Assembly: GCF_036429475.1 (NCBI RefSeq)
Contig: NZ_CP144124.1
Coordinates: forward strand, 124,001-188,000
Reading direction: 5' to 3'
DNA: 64,000 nucleotides
Origin: Halalkalicoccus sp. CGA53
GTDB lineage: Archaea; Halobacteriota; Halobacteria; Halobacteriales; Halalkalicoccaceae
Shown here piece after piece: positions 1 to 7,768 of the stretch; position 1 is the first letter of the stretch; every line of letters begins with the position of its first letter. Under the pieces are notes generated by a model that searched no databases, had not been told where the DNA came from, and saw only the letters and a list, made by a program, of their open reading frames with translations. Both the position numbers and the translations under genes were made by a program.

Positions 1-2
1 GG

Positions 3-539
3 AGTGCAGGAATGTGGGATGATCTTGATATTGTAAATATGGGAACCGGTGATATCGCTGGTGCGTTAGAGGAAGGGAATGTTGACGCAATGGCAACTTA
101 TGGGACTAATGCAGAAGTACTCCCTGGGTGGGTTACGGAAGTGGATACTCGAGCGGACATGCGTGATGTATCGATGAATGATGAGTTCAGACAAGCTATA
201 GAAGATTTTGAGGGTGTTGAATACGATCAATATGATCAATTTGGTTGGGAGCAAGATCTACAAGTACGAGACGAAGATGGTATAGAGTATTATGAAGCCC
301 CAGTGCAATTCTTCTTTGGGCCACATGTCCCATCAGATGCTGTTTATGAAGTCGCAAGAGTGGTCCATGAGCATATTGATGACATAAGGGATGCCGATCC
401 AGGCCACTATGATCATAGCGATGTTGAGAACATGGTCTCTTATACATTAGATGACTATCCAGTTCATCCAGGAGCCGCAGAGTTTTATCAGGACGAAGGC
501 ATCTGGGATGATTCATGGGAAATCGGTGAGGAACGGTAA
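3..539 (+). CDS. TAXI-family TRAP transporter substrate receptor, C-terminal part (cut by window edge)
   Basis: This is the C-terminal ~178 residues of an extracytoplasmic solute receptor. The reading frame is open to the window edge, so the true start lies upstream. The segment MGTGDIAGALEEGNVDAM and the following region up to the conserved-looking HPGAAEFYQDEGIW end fit TAXI-type receptors of TRAP transporters, which bind an organic acid outside the membrane and deliver it to the permease. A TRAP permease gene starts 17 bp downstream on the same strand, which supports the call and suggests one operon. The protein is rich in Asp/Glu, as expected for a haloarchaeal secreted protein. The substrate cannot be read from the sequence. 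Confidence 0.8.
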   Translation, partial: SAGMWDDLDIVNMGTGDIAGALEEGNVDAMATYGTNAEVLPGWVTEVDTRADMRDVSMNDEFRQAIEDFEGVEYDQYDQFGWEQDLQVRDEDGIEYYEAPVQFFFGPHVPSDAVYEVARVVHEHIDDIRDADPGHYDHSDVENMVSYTLDDYPVHPGAAEFYQDEGIWDDSWEIGEER

Positions 540-556
540 CTTATATTAAATATTTT

Positions 557-2548
557 ATGAATTCCAACGCTAAGGAAAAGCTGGATTTAGAGCTCAGCCA
601 TTGGACTTTCGTAGCGATTGCTTCCCTTGTTTTTTGGTTATATATTATTTATTATGCTTTTACACAGGAAATGGCTCAAGCTCAATTTGGTGCATTGTTC
701 TTAGGATATATTTCCATATTGTATATATTAGATGAACTACTAGAACCCATCAAGGAGAAAGAGGTACTACAGATACTAATATTAATAATTAATCTCGCCA
801 TTTTGCTAATCACCACATACTATTTCTACACCAATTATCTTGAGCTCCATACTGTCCGAGTTGGTTTTGCAAGAGATCATGAATATGTATTAGCAGCAAT
901 GCTGGTTTCAAGTATGATCTATCTTACATGGAGGGAATTTGGGAGAACTTTCCTTATCTTAATAGTCGGCGTTATTTTATATGGATCTTATGGGATGTAC
1001 GCGCCTGGTGTACTCTCACATGGTGGGCTAAACTCACAAAGACTCCTTCAGATCATGGTACTCGAGTTTGAAGGATTATATGGGTATTTGACCAGATTAG
1101 TTGCAACCTGGTTAGCACTGTTCCTGTTATATGCGGGTCTACTACAAGCATATGGTGCATTCGACCTTATTCTTCGGTTTGCGATTCGATCGGTTCGGTA
1201 TATTCGGTCTGGAGTTGCACAATCAGCCGTTATTTCTAGTATGATTATTGGGTCTATCAATGGTAGCCACACAGCAAACGCTGGAATAACTGGATCGTTC
1301 ACAATCCCATTGATGAAGGAGAATGGTATGAAGTCCGAAACAGCGGCGGGAATTGAGTCAACCGCCTCTTGTTTTGGACAGGTTCTACCACCGGTTATGG
1401 GAGCAGCAGCTTTCATTATGGCTGGTCTTTTGGGGATTCGTTATATCGATGTTTTAGTCGCAGGAATCCTTCCAGCAGCAATTTTGGTAGCGTCTATATC
1501 TGTTGCAGTTCATTATACATCAATCGCTCAGGTTGACATTGACAAGCAGAATGTCAACCTTGAAAATTTTGTTGAGGATACACTTAGTAAGCGGGAATTG
1601 GCGATCGAGGCAGTTAGATTTTTGATTCCACTTTTTACTCTAGTTTATGTACTAGGTGTGCTTCAATTTACAGTTATAACTTCTGCACTATATACATGCA
1701 TTGCGATGCTAATTACTGGTATCGGTTTCCCAATAATACAAGCGATAGTGTCTGAGGGGCAAAGTCTTTCCCAAACAGTAAGAAAGGTCTCGGTCGATAC
1801 GATAAATGGAAGTAAATTAGGAGCACTTTCTCTCGCACCCATTGCAATCGTCCTCGCAGCAATAAACGGAGTCGTCGATATCCTACTCGCAACAGGTGTT
1901 CCATCTGCGATTGCACTGGCACTTATTCAGATCTCAGGAGGTGTTCTGATAGTGGCATTAATTTTATCAATGATTATTTGTATTATTCTCGGGTTAGGAA
2001 TGCCAACATCCGCTGCTTATCTTATCATGGCGTTACTTGTTGCGCCAGCACTGATCAATCAATTCGGAATTCCTGAGTTAGCCGCCCATTATTTCGTCTT
2101 TTACGCAACAATTACTGCAGGCATAACTCCTCCTGTCGCAACAGCAGTAGCAGTGGCTTCTGGAATTGCTCAAAGCAATTTTTGGCGAGCTTGTCATGAG
2201 GCATTGAAAATTGCATCACCGCTGTTTATCCTTCCATTTGTATTCATCTACCATCCAGAGCTGGTCTCTGTTACTTATAATATCGAAACACTGATAACAG
2301 CTACATTCACTTTGATCGGAGCAATATCTATGATTCATGGCCTTAACTACCATGGACGTATTTCCACAAACGTCGTTGTAAGTACCCTTGCTAGGGGCCT
2401 TTATGTTGTGCTAGGGGTGTTTATAATGGCCTATCCCTCCTTGCTGGTCAAGATAGTCCTTCTTGCACTCGTGATGCTATTGATCACATATCAACTTAGA
2501 GACTTTATCACGGTTCGATTAGGATCATCTACTACATCGGATGACTGA
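557..2548 (+). CDS. TRAP transporter permease, fused small and large membrane subunits
   Basis: A 663-residue, almost entirely hydrophobic protein with many predicted membrane segments. The first ~180 residues resemble a DctQ-like four-helix part and the rest a DctM-like large subunit. The conserved stretches around GSINGSHTANAGITGSF, FGQVLPPVMGAAAF and LGLGMPTSAAYL are characteristic of fused TRAP permeases that pair with TAXI receptors. These are secondary transporters driven by an ion gradient, with no ATPase. The gene follows the receptor by 17 bp and is probably cotranscribed with it. Both genes look clearly more AT-rich than the partition and integrase genes that follow, which hints at a different origin. 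Confidence 0.9.
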   Translation: MNSNAKEKLDLELSHWTFVAIASLVFWLYIIYYAFTQEMAQAQFGALFLGYISILYILDELLEPIKEKEVLQILILIINLAILLITTYYFYTNYLELHTVRVGFARDHEYVLAAMLVSSMIYLTWREFGRTFLILIVGVILYGSYGMYAPGVLSHGGLNSQRLLQIMVLEFEGLYGYLTRLVATWLALFLLYAGLLQAYGAFDLILRFAIRSVRYIRSGVAQSAVISSMIIGSINGSHTANAGITGSFTIPLMKENGMKSETAAGIESTASCFGQVLPPVMGAAAFIMAGLLGIRYIDVLVAGILPAAILVASISVAVHYTSIAQVDIDKQNVNLENFVEDTLSKRELAIEAVRFLIPLFTLVYVLGVLQFTVITSALYTCIAMLITGIGFPIIQAIVSEGQSLSQTVRKVSVDTINGSKLGALSLAPIAIVLAAINGVVDILLATGVPSAIALALIQISGGVLIVALILSMIICIILGLGMPTSAAYLIMALLVAPALINQFGIPELAAHYFVFYATITAGITPPVATAVAVASGIAQSNFWRACHEALKIASPLFILPFVFIYHPELVSVTYNIETLITATFTLIGAISMIHGLNYHGRISTNVVVSTLARGLYVVLGVFIMAYPSLLVKIVLLALVMLLITYQLRDFITVRLGSSTTSDD

Positions 2549-2589
2549 CAAATTCATTATATGAAGGTTTTGAAGTGAATGAATAGTAA

Positions 2590-3132
2590 TTATTTGTCGA
2601 GGTATTCGATACCCCACTCACGGAGTTTTTCCGCGACAAGCTCAGGGTTCTCCTGTGCGACAACCATCGCGGCTTCGCGGGCGTCACCTTTGTAAACGGG
2701 CCCATCGACTAGATCGTTGAGATCCTCAAGGAAGGTATCCTCATCGTCCTTGACAAAGGGACGAACCTCGAGGAGGAGTTGGTTCGTCCGGTCAGCATTT
2801 ACCGAGGCCCCTCGCATCCGTCGCTGTACCAGATACGGGAGGTCGTTCATGTTGAAATTGGGTCCCTGTGGGGGTGAGTTAGAATATGAATATGAGCCGT
2901 CGTCTACTGACATCTCGGCTTGCGATGCCGACTCCGTGATTCCCTCTTGACGTTGGACCGTCCCATGCTCGTCAGAATGCGCGGACGAACCGGTCGGTGC
3001 ATCTGCGACCTGGGGTTCTGCTTCCTCTTCTGTGACGGTTTGATGCTCGTGTCCCCGTGTCTCTTCCTGGACGTCTGTTTTTCCTTCGTCCTCGAAATTG
3101 AGGGAGCCCGTCCCCTTCTTGAGCCCTCCCAT
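2590..3132 (-). CDS. Small acidic protein encoded after parA (probable partition accessory protein)
   Basis: A 180-residue protein whose ATG overlaps the end of parA by one base, so the two are translationally coupled. The first ~100 residues are low-complexity, acidic and probably disordered. The last ~80 residues, from LPYLVQRRMRGASVNADR to GIEYLDK, look like a compact folded domain with helices. Haloarchaeal plasmid parA genes are often followed by such a short gene, which may act as the DNA-binding or adaptor partner of ParA, as ParB does in bacteria. No helix-turn-helix or ParB motif is visible, so the role is inferred from position alone. Confidence 0.65.
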   Translation of the reverse strand: MGGLKKGTGSLNFEDEGKTDVQEETRGHEHQTVTEEEAEPQVADAPTGSSAHSDEHGTVQRQEGITESASQAEMSVDDGSYSYSNSPPQGPNFNMNDLPYLVQRRMRGASVNADRTNQLLLEVRPFVKDDEDTFLEDLNDLVDGPVYKGDAREAAMVVAQENPELVAEKLREWGIEYLDK

Positions 3133-4043
3133 TAGGAGACCACCTCCGTTTCCTCGATGTTGAGAGTGGGTCCTTTCGGCGGTTCAACTCCGAATTCAGT
3201 GGTGAGGTGATCAGCTATTTCGAGGATGGTCTCAAGGGATTCGACTTCGCGCTCACGGAGGCGACGGGTGCCTTTCTCACCGTTATGCCAGCCTTCCTCG
3301 ACGACTTTGAATGCACTGCCCTGTGCATCCCACATCTCGTCCATCATGCTCTCGCGTTTGCCGATCGACGCTGCGATTCCGTACTCCTCTTCCATCTGAT
3401 CGCCATAGCGATTGTGCGTACTCGTGGCCCCGACACCAGACAGGATAACCGCCGCAACACCGACCTCAATGCCGAGATTCTCGCTCATGCTTTCGAAGAG
3501 GCCGCTAAGGCCGTCGAGGCTTTTGTTCCCCTTTCCGGCGGGCTTGCTTGGAGCCACTAGCGTTCGAGTAGCATAGATCGCGTTGTACAGCAAGATTTCG
3601 GCACGCGCGTTCGGATCGATGATGATGACATCGTAGTCTTTCTGAACGTTGGTTTCCTTCCAGAGAACGTTATAGAGCTGTTCGTAGCGGTTGAACCCGT
3701 CGCCCATCTTATCCTCGAAGCGTTCGCGTTGGAGAAGGAGCACAGTGAACTCCTCAAGCATATCGTGGGCAGGGAGGACATCGATGCCTTCATCGGTGCT
3801 GTGAATGAGATCTTCGAAGTCACCGTTCGGCCGTCCGAGGACGTGACGGACGAGGTTATCGGCATCGGGATCGTCGCGACCTTTATCGACGTCGAAGAGG
3901 TAGGTGAGGTTAGCGGCTTGATGATCGAGATCGATCACGAGAACATCAAAGCCCTGGCGAGCATGCGCTTCGGCGAGGTTAGCAGTCCACGTCGTTTTGT
4001 GGATGCCACCGGATTCCGAGTAGACCGTATACGTGATGGGCAT
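3132..4043 (-). CDS. parA: ParA-family partition ATPase
   Basis: A MinD/ParA-type P-loop ATPase of about 303 residues. The N-terminus MPITYTVYSESGGIHKTT is the Walker A region, followed by NLAEAHARQGFDVLVIDLDHQAANLTYLF (Walker A' region). The usual signature lysine (KGG) is replaced by ESGG, as in other haloarchaeal ParA-like proteins, and a histidine sits before the catalytic Lys. The open frame extends to 4106, but a TATA-like TTTATTAT at 4068-4075 lies 25-32 bp before the ATG at 4043, which fits a leaderless start there. The gene is coupled to the downstream 180-residue ORF. A 13-bp tandem repeat array lies just upstream and could be its operator and centromere. Role: segregation of a plasmid or megaplasmid. 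Confidence 0.85.
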   Translation of the reverse strand: MPITYTVYSESGGIHKTTWTANLAEAHARQGFDVLVIDLDHQAANLTYLFDVDKGRDDPDADNLVRHVLGRPNGDFEDLIHSTDEGIDVLPAHDMLEEFTVLLLQRERFEDKMGDGFNRYEQLYNVLWKETNVQKDYDVIIIDPNARAEILLYNAIYATRTLVAPSKPAGKGNKSLDGLSGLFESMSENLGIEVGVAAVILSGVGATSTHNRYGDQMEEEYGIAASIGKRESMMDEMWDAQGSAFKVVEEGWHNGEKGTRRLREREVESLETILEIADHLTTEFGVEPPKGPTLNIEETEVVS

Positions 4044-4067
4044 GTATTCGCCAGATTGCATGGATGA

Positions 4068-4075
4068 ATAATAAA
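4068..4075 (-). promoter_or_regulatory. Predicted TATA box of parA
   Basis: On the minus strand the sequence TTTATTAT ends 25 bp before the ATG at 4043. This is the normal TATA position for a leaderless haloarchaeal transcript starting at or next to that ATG. It lies directly beside the 13-bp repeat array, so a protein bound to the array could affect this promoter. Confidence 0.5.
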
Positions 4076-4087
4076 CGTGCGTCAGAC

Positions 4088-4217
4088 ATCTACCTAATGT
4101 ATGCACCTAATTTATCTGGCTAACACATGTGGCTGATGAACTCAGATAATGTATCTATCTAACTCATCTTGTTAAATCGTCTGAATCGGTCATGTGGATT
4201 GGCCATCTCAGTCATCA
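4088..4217. repeat. 13-bp tandem iteron-like array upstream of parA
   Basis: Ten units in strict 13-bp register can be read from 4088. The first seven (4088, 4101, 4114, 4127, 4140, 4153, 4166) fit the degenerate consensus ATCTNNCTAATNT, for example ATCTACCTAATGT, ATGCACCTAATTT, ATCTGGCTAACAC and ATCTATCTAACTC. The units at 4192 (ATGTGGATTGGCC) and 4205 (ATCTCAGTCATCA) keep the register but diverge, and the unit at 4179 is weak. Tandem iterons next to parA are typical of plasmid centromeres (parS), partition operators or replication origins. No replication initiator gene is visible in the window, so a partition role is favoured. Confidence 0.7.
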
Positions 4218-4387
4218 GTACATATAGTGCTTACAGACTCAATGGCCGAGGTCCCGATCGCCTCGAACGTGGCACTAACAAGACGACGATTGTGGAGGAA
4301 CCCGGGCTCGAGTAGAGGGTTGTGTACCCGTTGGTATATCAAGTTGAGAAAGGACCGATATCCCCCGTAGGTAGATCAGTATGCAAC
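4218..4387. other. Intergenic stretch between repeat array and integrase, no gene seen
   Basis: No convincing reading frame is present. The stretch separates the 3' end of the integrase gene from the partition region. No tRNA gene or obvious attachment-site repeat was recognised in it. Confidence 0.4.
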
Positions 4388-5512
4388 CTACTCACTGAGG
4401 AGATCATCGACTTGCTGTGCCGTCTCTGCTGCCTGAATGTCGGAGTACGATTCGTGTGTTGTCTCGATACTCGCGTGCCGGAGCGCCGATTGAGCGAGTT
4501 CAGCGTGGCCACTCGCGTACAATTCATGTCCCAGCCCTCGACGGGCCCCGTGTGGTTTCAGATACTCGCCGTCGACGTCAATCCCGGCGTCCTTACAGAG
4601 ACGCTTCATTAGGTTGCGAGCACCGTTCGTCGAGAGGGCCGGTGGGACGACGTTTCGGTCTCGGAGTACCGTATCGATATCGTTACGTTCGAGGATGGTC
4701 TGAATTTGGCTGTCTACCATCCCCTCGCCGGCCAGCTGTTCACGAACGGCAGAATATTTCGACGGGGCGTGCCCGCTGGGAAAGACCGGCCATTCTTCAC
4801 TCGGTGGGTCGAGGACCGTCCTGTACCGCTCAAGCGCCGTTGCAGCCCGCTTAGGGAGTTGAGCGTACTCGTAGGCCCGTGACTTTCCGAGGACGCGGAC
4901 AGCACCAGCGTCGAACTGAACATCATTCCAGGTGATTCCAGTCCGTTTGTCATCCGAAGGTTCCGAGAACACTTCGGCCCCGCGAACACCCGAGAGCCCT
5001 AAGAGATAGACGATCGCACGATCACGAAAGGCGTACTCCCGGGAGACGTCCGCGTCACCGTCGAGGGAGCGATTGACCCGCTCATCAACGTAGCGCATGA
5101 TCGCACGTCGCTCCTCTTCGCGCCAGAACTGCCGGGTAGTATCACCAAGATCTTCGGGGAGCTCGTCCATCGCGCGTTTGGCCTTCGCTGGATTCGTATC
5201 GAGAAGTTCGTCGGCGACACAAAACGTGAGAAACGCACGAACGTACGCGTAGTAGGTGATTGCAGTACTTGCTTTGAGATCGCCGTCATGAGTACGTCGT
5301 TTGAGATGGCGAGCGTACCGACGACAATCGAGGACCTCCAACTCTTCGAGATTCGTCACGCCACGCTCTTCATGGAGCCAGATGCGCCACGTCTCGAGGG
5401 TCGACTGGAAGTTCTTTCGGGAGTTGCCAGCTTCAACGCTGTCGAGGTACTGTTGGATGGCCGTTTCGACCGGTGTTTCCCCGGACGTAGCATCGGCCTC
5501 GTCGGGTTCCAT
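4388..5512 (-). CDS. Tyrosine recombinase / phage-type integrase
   Basis: A 374-residue tyrosine recombinase. An N-terminal SAM-like core-binding domain spans about residues 14-110 (TAIQQYLDSVEAGNSRKNF to FLTFCVADELLDTNPA). The catalytic domain has the expected residues in order: R177 in GVRGAEV, K210 in VLGKSRAY, H321 and R324 in PHGARR, H346 in LRHASIETT and nucleophile Y356 in HESY. It catalyses site-specific strand exchange, for example integration, excision or dimer resolution. Close to parA, it fits a plasmid or integrative element. The set looks complete, so an active enzyme is likely. The ATG at 5512 begins MEPDEADATSGE; no upstream partner gene is seen. Confidence 0.92.
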   Translation of the reverse strand: MEPDEADATSGETPVETAIQQYLDSVEAGNSRKNFQSTLETWRIWLHEERGVTNLEELEVLDCRRYARHLKRRTHDGDLKASTAITYYAYVRAFLTFCVADELLDTNPAKAKRAMDELPEDLGDTTRQFWREEERRAIMRYVDERVNRSLDGDADVSREYAFRDRAIVYLLGLSGVRGAEVFSEPSDDKRTGITWNDVQFDAGAVRVLGKSRAYEYAQLPKRAATALERYRTVLDPPSEEWPVFPSGHAPSKYSAVREQLAGEGMVDSQIQTILERNDIDTVLRDRNVVPPALSTNGARNLMKRLCKDAGIDVDGEYLKPHGARRGLGHELYASGHAELAQSALRHASIETTHESYSDIQAAETAQQVDDLLSE

Positions 5513-5825
5513 GGATTGTGCTTGACCGACAGCGGGAACCTACGTAAATCTACTGTGTACAACCGCTCTAATACACAGTAAGGCATGAAATCAAAATTCT
5601 CCCGAATTCAGGCGTTATGGGGGCTTAGAAAGCGAAATCGTACTTCATAAACTGGATACCGCCATATAGATTCGAAAGGGTGGAAATGAAACTACAACCG
5701 GTAGAGAGGGAATCTGATGCGTATTTTCGAGCGAATTGAAGAATGAGAACAATTCTGATTTCGGATATGTAGAAATATTCTGAATCACCTCAATTTATTT
5801 CTGTCAAGAGAGTATAGACGGAGTC
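5513..5825. other. Intergenic region, AT-rich, no intact gene seen
   Basis: This region upstream of the integrase holds no supported coding frame. It is AT-rich and contains the presumed promoter of the integrase. No tRNA-like sequence was recognised. Confidence 0.4.
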
Positions 5826-5927
5826 ATGAGCGGTGAGACAAACTCGAGCTGGAGTGAGGGGCTGTCGGCAGCCGAGCGCGTCGAAGCTGTCGCACTCACA
5901 GTAAGTCGGACCGTCATCACGAGCTAA
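5826..5927 (+). pseudogene. N-terminal remnant of a haloarchaeal winged-helix regulator-like gene
   Basis: A 33-codon ORF, starting MSGETNSSWSEGLSAAER and continuing VEAVALTVSRT, stops abruptly with TAA. The opening matches the style of a common haloarchaeal family of predicted winged-helix regulators that begin with a serine-rich start followed by LSAAERVEAVALTLSRPRT and the helix-turn-helix (DUF7342-like, from memory). Everything after that position is missing, and the MBL-fold gene follows about 50 bp later. I read it as a truncated remnant left by a deletion. It could alternatively be expressed as a short peptide, but nothing supports that. Confidence 0.45.
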
Positions 5928-5979
5928 AACGAGCGATAACTTGAAGAAGCACGTTGGCCATTCATACAAGATCCGATCA

Positions 5980-6822
5980 ATGAATCGAACCGACGATTGG
6001 TACGAGGTCACGCGGCTCGCAGAGAGAAGTTACCTCATCACTGAGGCAAATCAGTACCGAATGTATCTGATTGAGGGAACCGAACGATCGGTGGTGATCG
6101 ATACCGGCCTGGGTATCGGTAGGCTGCGGTCACTCGTAACCGACCTCGTCGATTTGCCGCTTGAGGTAGTACTCACCCACACTCACTGGGACCATATCGG
6201 AGCCGCTGTACAGTTCGACGATGTCTACGTAGACCCTCATGAACTTCCTTTAGATAGACAAGTTCGTATCGATTCGATCAGCGAGGAGTTCACGAATCGG
6301 CCGGAGGAGTTCGTCTCCCACTGGCGCGCCGCGAACAGGGAATTCCCCGAAGAATTTGACGTTGATACTTACATGATCGATTCGTTCACCGCCAAAGCAA
6401 CTCCCCCGGAACGGGAAATCGACCTTGGAACGCGGTCACTTGAAGTCCTTCCGCTCCCAGGACACTCACCCGGACACCTCGGCGTGTTAGATCAGAAGAC
6501 TGGGGTGTTGTATGGGGGCGACATTCTTCAGTTCGATCGCGGCCTCTACATCCTGTTCAAGGACTCTTCGCTTACAGACTACATCGAATCGATAGAAGCG
6601 GTTGTGACATTGAAATCGGAGGGTCGGTTCGACGTCTTAGCAACTAGCCACAACGATCCACTCGCTGGTGACGAACTATCCATCTTCGAGGAGCTTCTTG
6701 ATGCGTTGTATGACATCGTCGCCGGCAACCGCGAATACGAACTCGTCGATACGCCCTGGGGGCAAGTTCGTTCATACCGGGTTGGAGCCGCCGAGGTCCT
6801 GACCCGACAGAAATTAAATTGA
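5980..6822 (+). CDS. MBL-fold metallo-hydrolase
   Basis: A 280-residue metallo-beta-lactamase-fold hydrolase. The metal-binding motif THTHWDH is at residues 66-72, followed by GHSPGHLG (third His), YGGDILQ (bridging Asp) and ATSHNDPL (last His). These residues bind two metal ions in the family. The substrate is unknown; thioester, lactone and phosphoester hydrolases all share this fold. The open frame extends upstream to a TTG at 5941, but the ATG at 5980 gives the usual start just before the first strand (DDWYEVTRLAERSYLI). Neighbours are remnants and a LeuA-like gene, so context gives no pathway. Confidence 0.85.
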   Translation: MNRTDDWYEVTRLAERSYLITEANQYRMYLIEGTERSVVIDTGLGIGRLRSLVTDLVDLPLEVVLTHTHWDHIGAAVQFDDVYVDPHELPLDRQVRIDSISEEFTNRPEEFVSHWRAANREFPEEFDVDTYMIDSFTAKATPPEREIDLGTRSLEVLPLPGHSPGHLGVLDQKTGVLYGGDILQFDRGLYILFKDSSLTDYIESIEAVVTLKSEGRFDVLATSHNDPLAGDELSIFEELLDALYDIVAGNREYELVDTPWGQVRSYRVGAAEVLTRQKLN

Positions 6823-6891
6823 TCCCCTCATGTCGAAAGCCATGGGCTTTTGTCTAACATTCTGCAGTTCAAATGCTCTAAACTTCCGCGA

Positions 6892-7116
6892 TCATCGAAC
6901 AACTGTTACGGGAACTGGTGACCATCGAGTAACCTTTTCAGCGACCCTTCCGAGCAGGATTCGGCTGAGCCCTGTTCGGCCGTGACTGCCGATAACAATA
7001 TGATCGATATCGTGTTCGTCGACGTACTTGATGATCACCCTCGAAACACTCCCCGTTAGAAAATCGGTCTCGATCTCAATTCCGTTTGCAGCGTCACGTT
7101 CTCTGGCACTTTCTAC
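6892..7116 (-). pseudogene. C-terminal half of a universal stress protein (UspA) gene
   Basis: The frame encodes ARERDAANGIEIETDF and ends with HIVIGSHGRTGLSRILLG and AEKVTRWSPVPVTVVR. This is the ATP-binding G-x2-G-x9-G(S/T)-like end of a Usp domain. The N-terminal ~60 residues, including the first beta strand with the conserved Asp, are missing. The homology stops near 7116, exactly where a TctA fragment begins on the other strand. The gene is therefore a 5'-truncated remnant. An alternative in-frame ATG at 7146 exists but lies in the TctA-derived sequence. Confidence 0.8.
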
Positions 7117-7637
7117 TCTCATTCGGCATCCCAGGAAGCGGTGCAACTGCTGTTCTTCTCGGTGGCTTGCTTATCCACGGACTGGTTCCTGGACCAGATC
7201 TGTTCACCACCGAACTCCAATTTACCTATAGCGTGTTCGTCGCGCTCTTTCTTGGGAACGTGGTGATTCTCACGGTCGGGACCCTCTTCATCACCAAGAT
7301 GGAGTATTTCACCCGTATCAATACGAAAATCATCATCCCAATTATTCTCGTGTTGGCTGTCGCTGGTGCGTTTACACTCAGAACCAACTGGTTCGACGTG
7401 CTGACCCTGGCCGTCTTCGGTGTTGTCGGCTACTACATGTTCCAACATAACTACTCGATCGTCGCATTCATTTTGGGCATCGTACTCGGGCCGATCGCTG
7501 AAGAGAATTTCCTTCGATCACTCGATCTCTCGGGAGGATCGTATATGATCTTCGTCGGAAGCTGGTCCTCCCGGTTGCTAGTGCTCCTGACGGCGATCAT
7601 TCTCCTTGGACCTTTCCTCAAATCGTATCTCGAGTAA
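7117..7637 (+). pseudogene. C-terminal part of a TctA-type tricarboxylate transporter permease gene
   Basis: The sequence FGIPGSGATAVLLGGLLIHG is the hallmark TctA motif, followed by GPDLFTTELQFTYSVFVALFLGN and several membrane helices to the end FLKSYLE. Complete TctA proteins are about 500 residues and this motif lies in the middle, so roughly the first two thirds are missing. The ORF can start at an ATG at 7086, but the codons before FGIPGSG are antisense to the Usp fragment. This is therefore a remnant created by a deletion that joined two genes head to head. It is unlikely to transport anything. Confidence 0.8.
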
Positions 7638-7768
7638 TCTGACGTGAGATGAGGAGAATGGAATTTTCACCTGCAGATATCTTTGGATACTCCACGAGAC
7701 TGGATGATTCGTCGAGAGTCGGTTCGTGCATCGAAAGACCTGAGAGTTGCCGAGACGACAGCGCACCA

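Noticed and set aside
5790-6011. A 73-residue minus-strand ORF at the start of the MBL-fold gene
   Set aside because: It overlaps both the regulator remnant and the MBL gene and has Cys-rich, non-acidic composition. No support.
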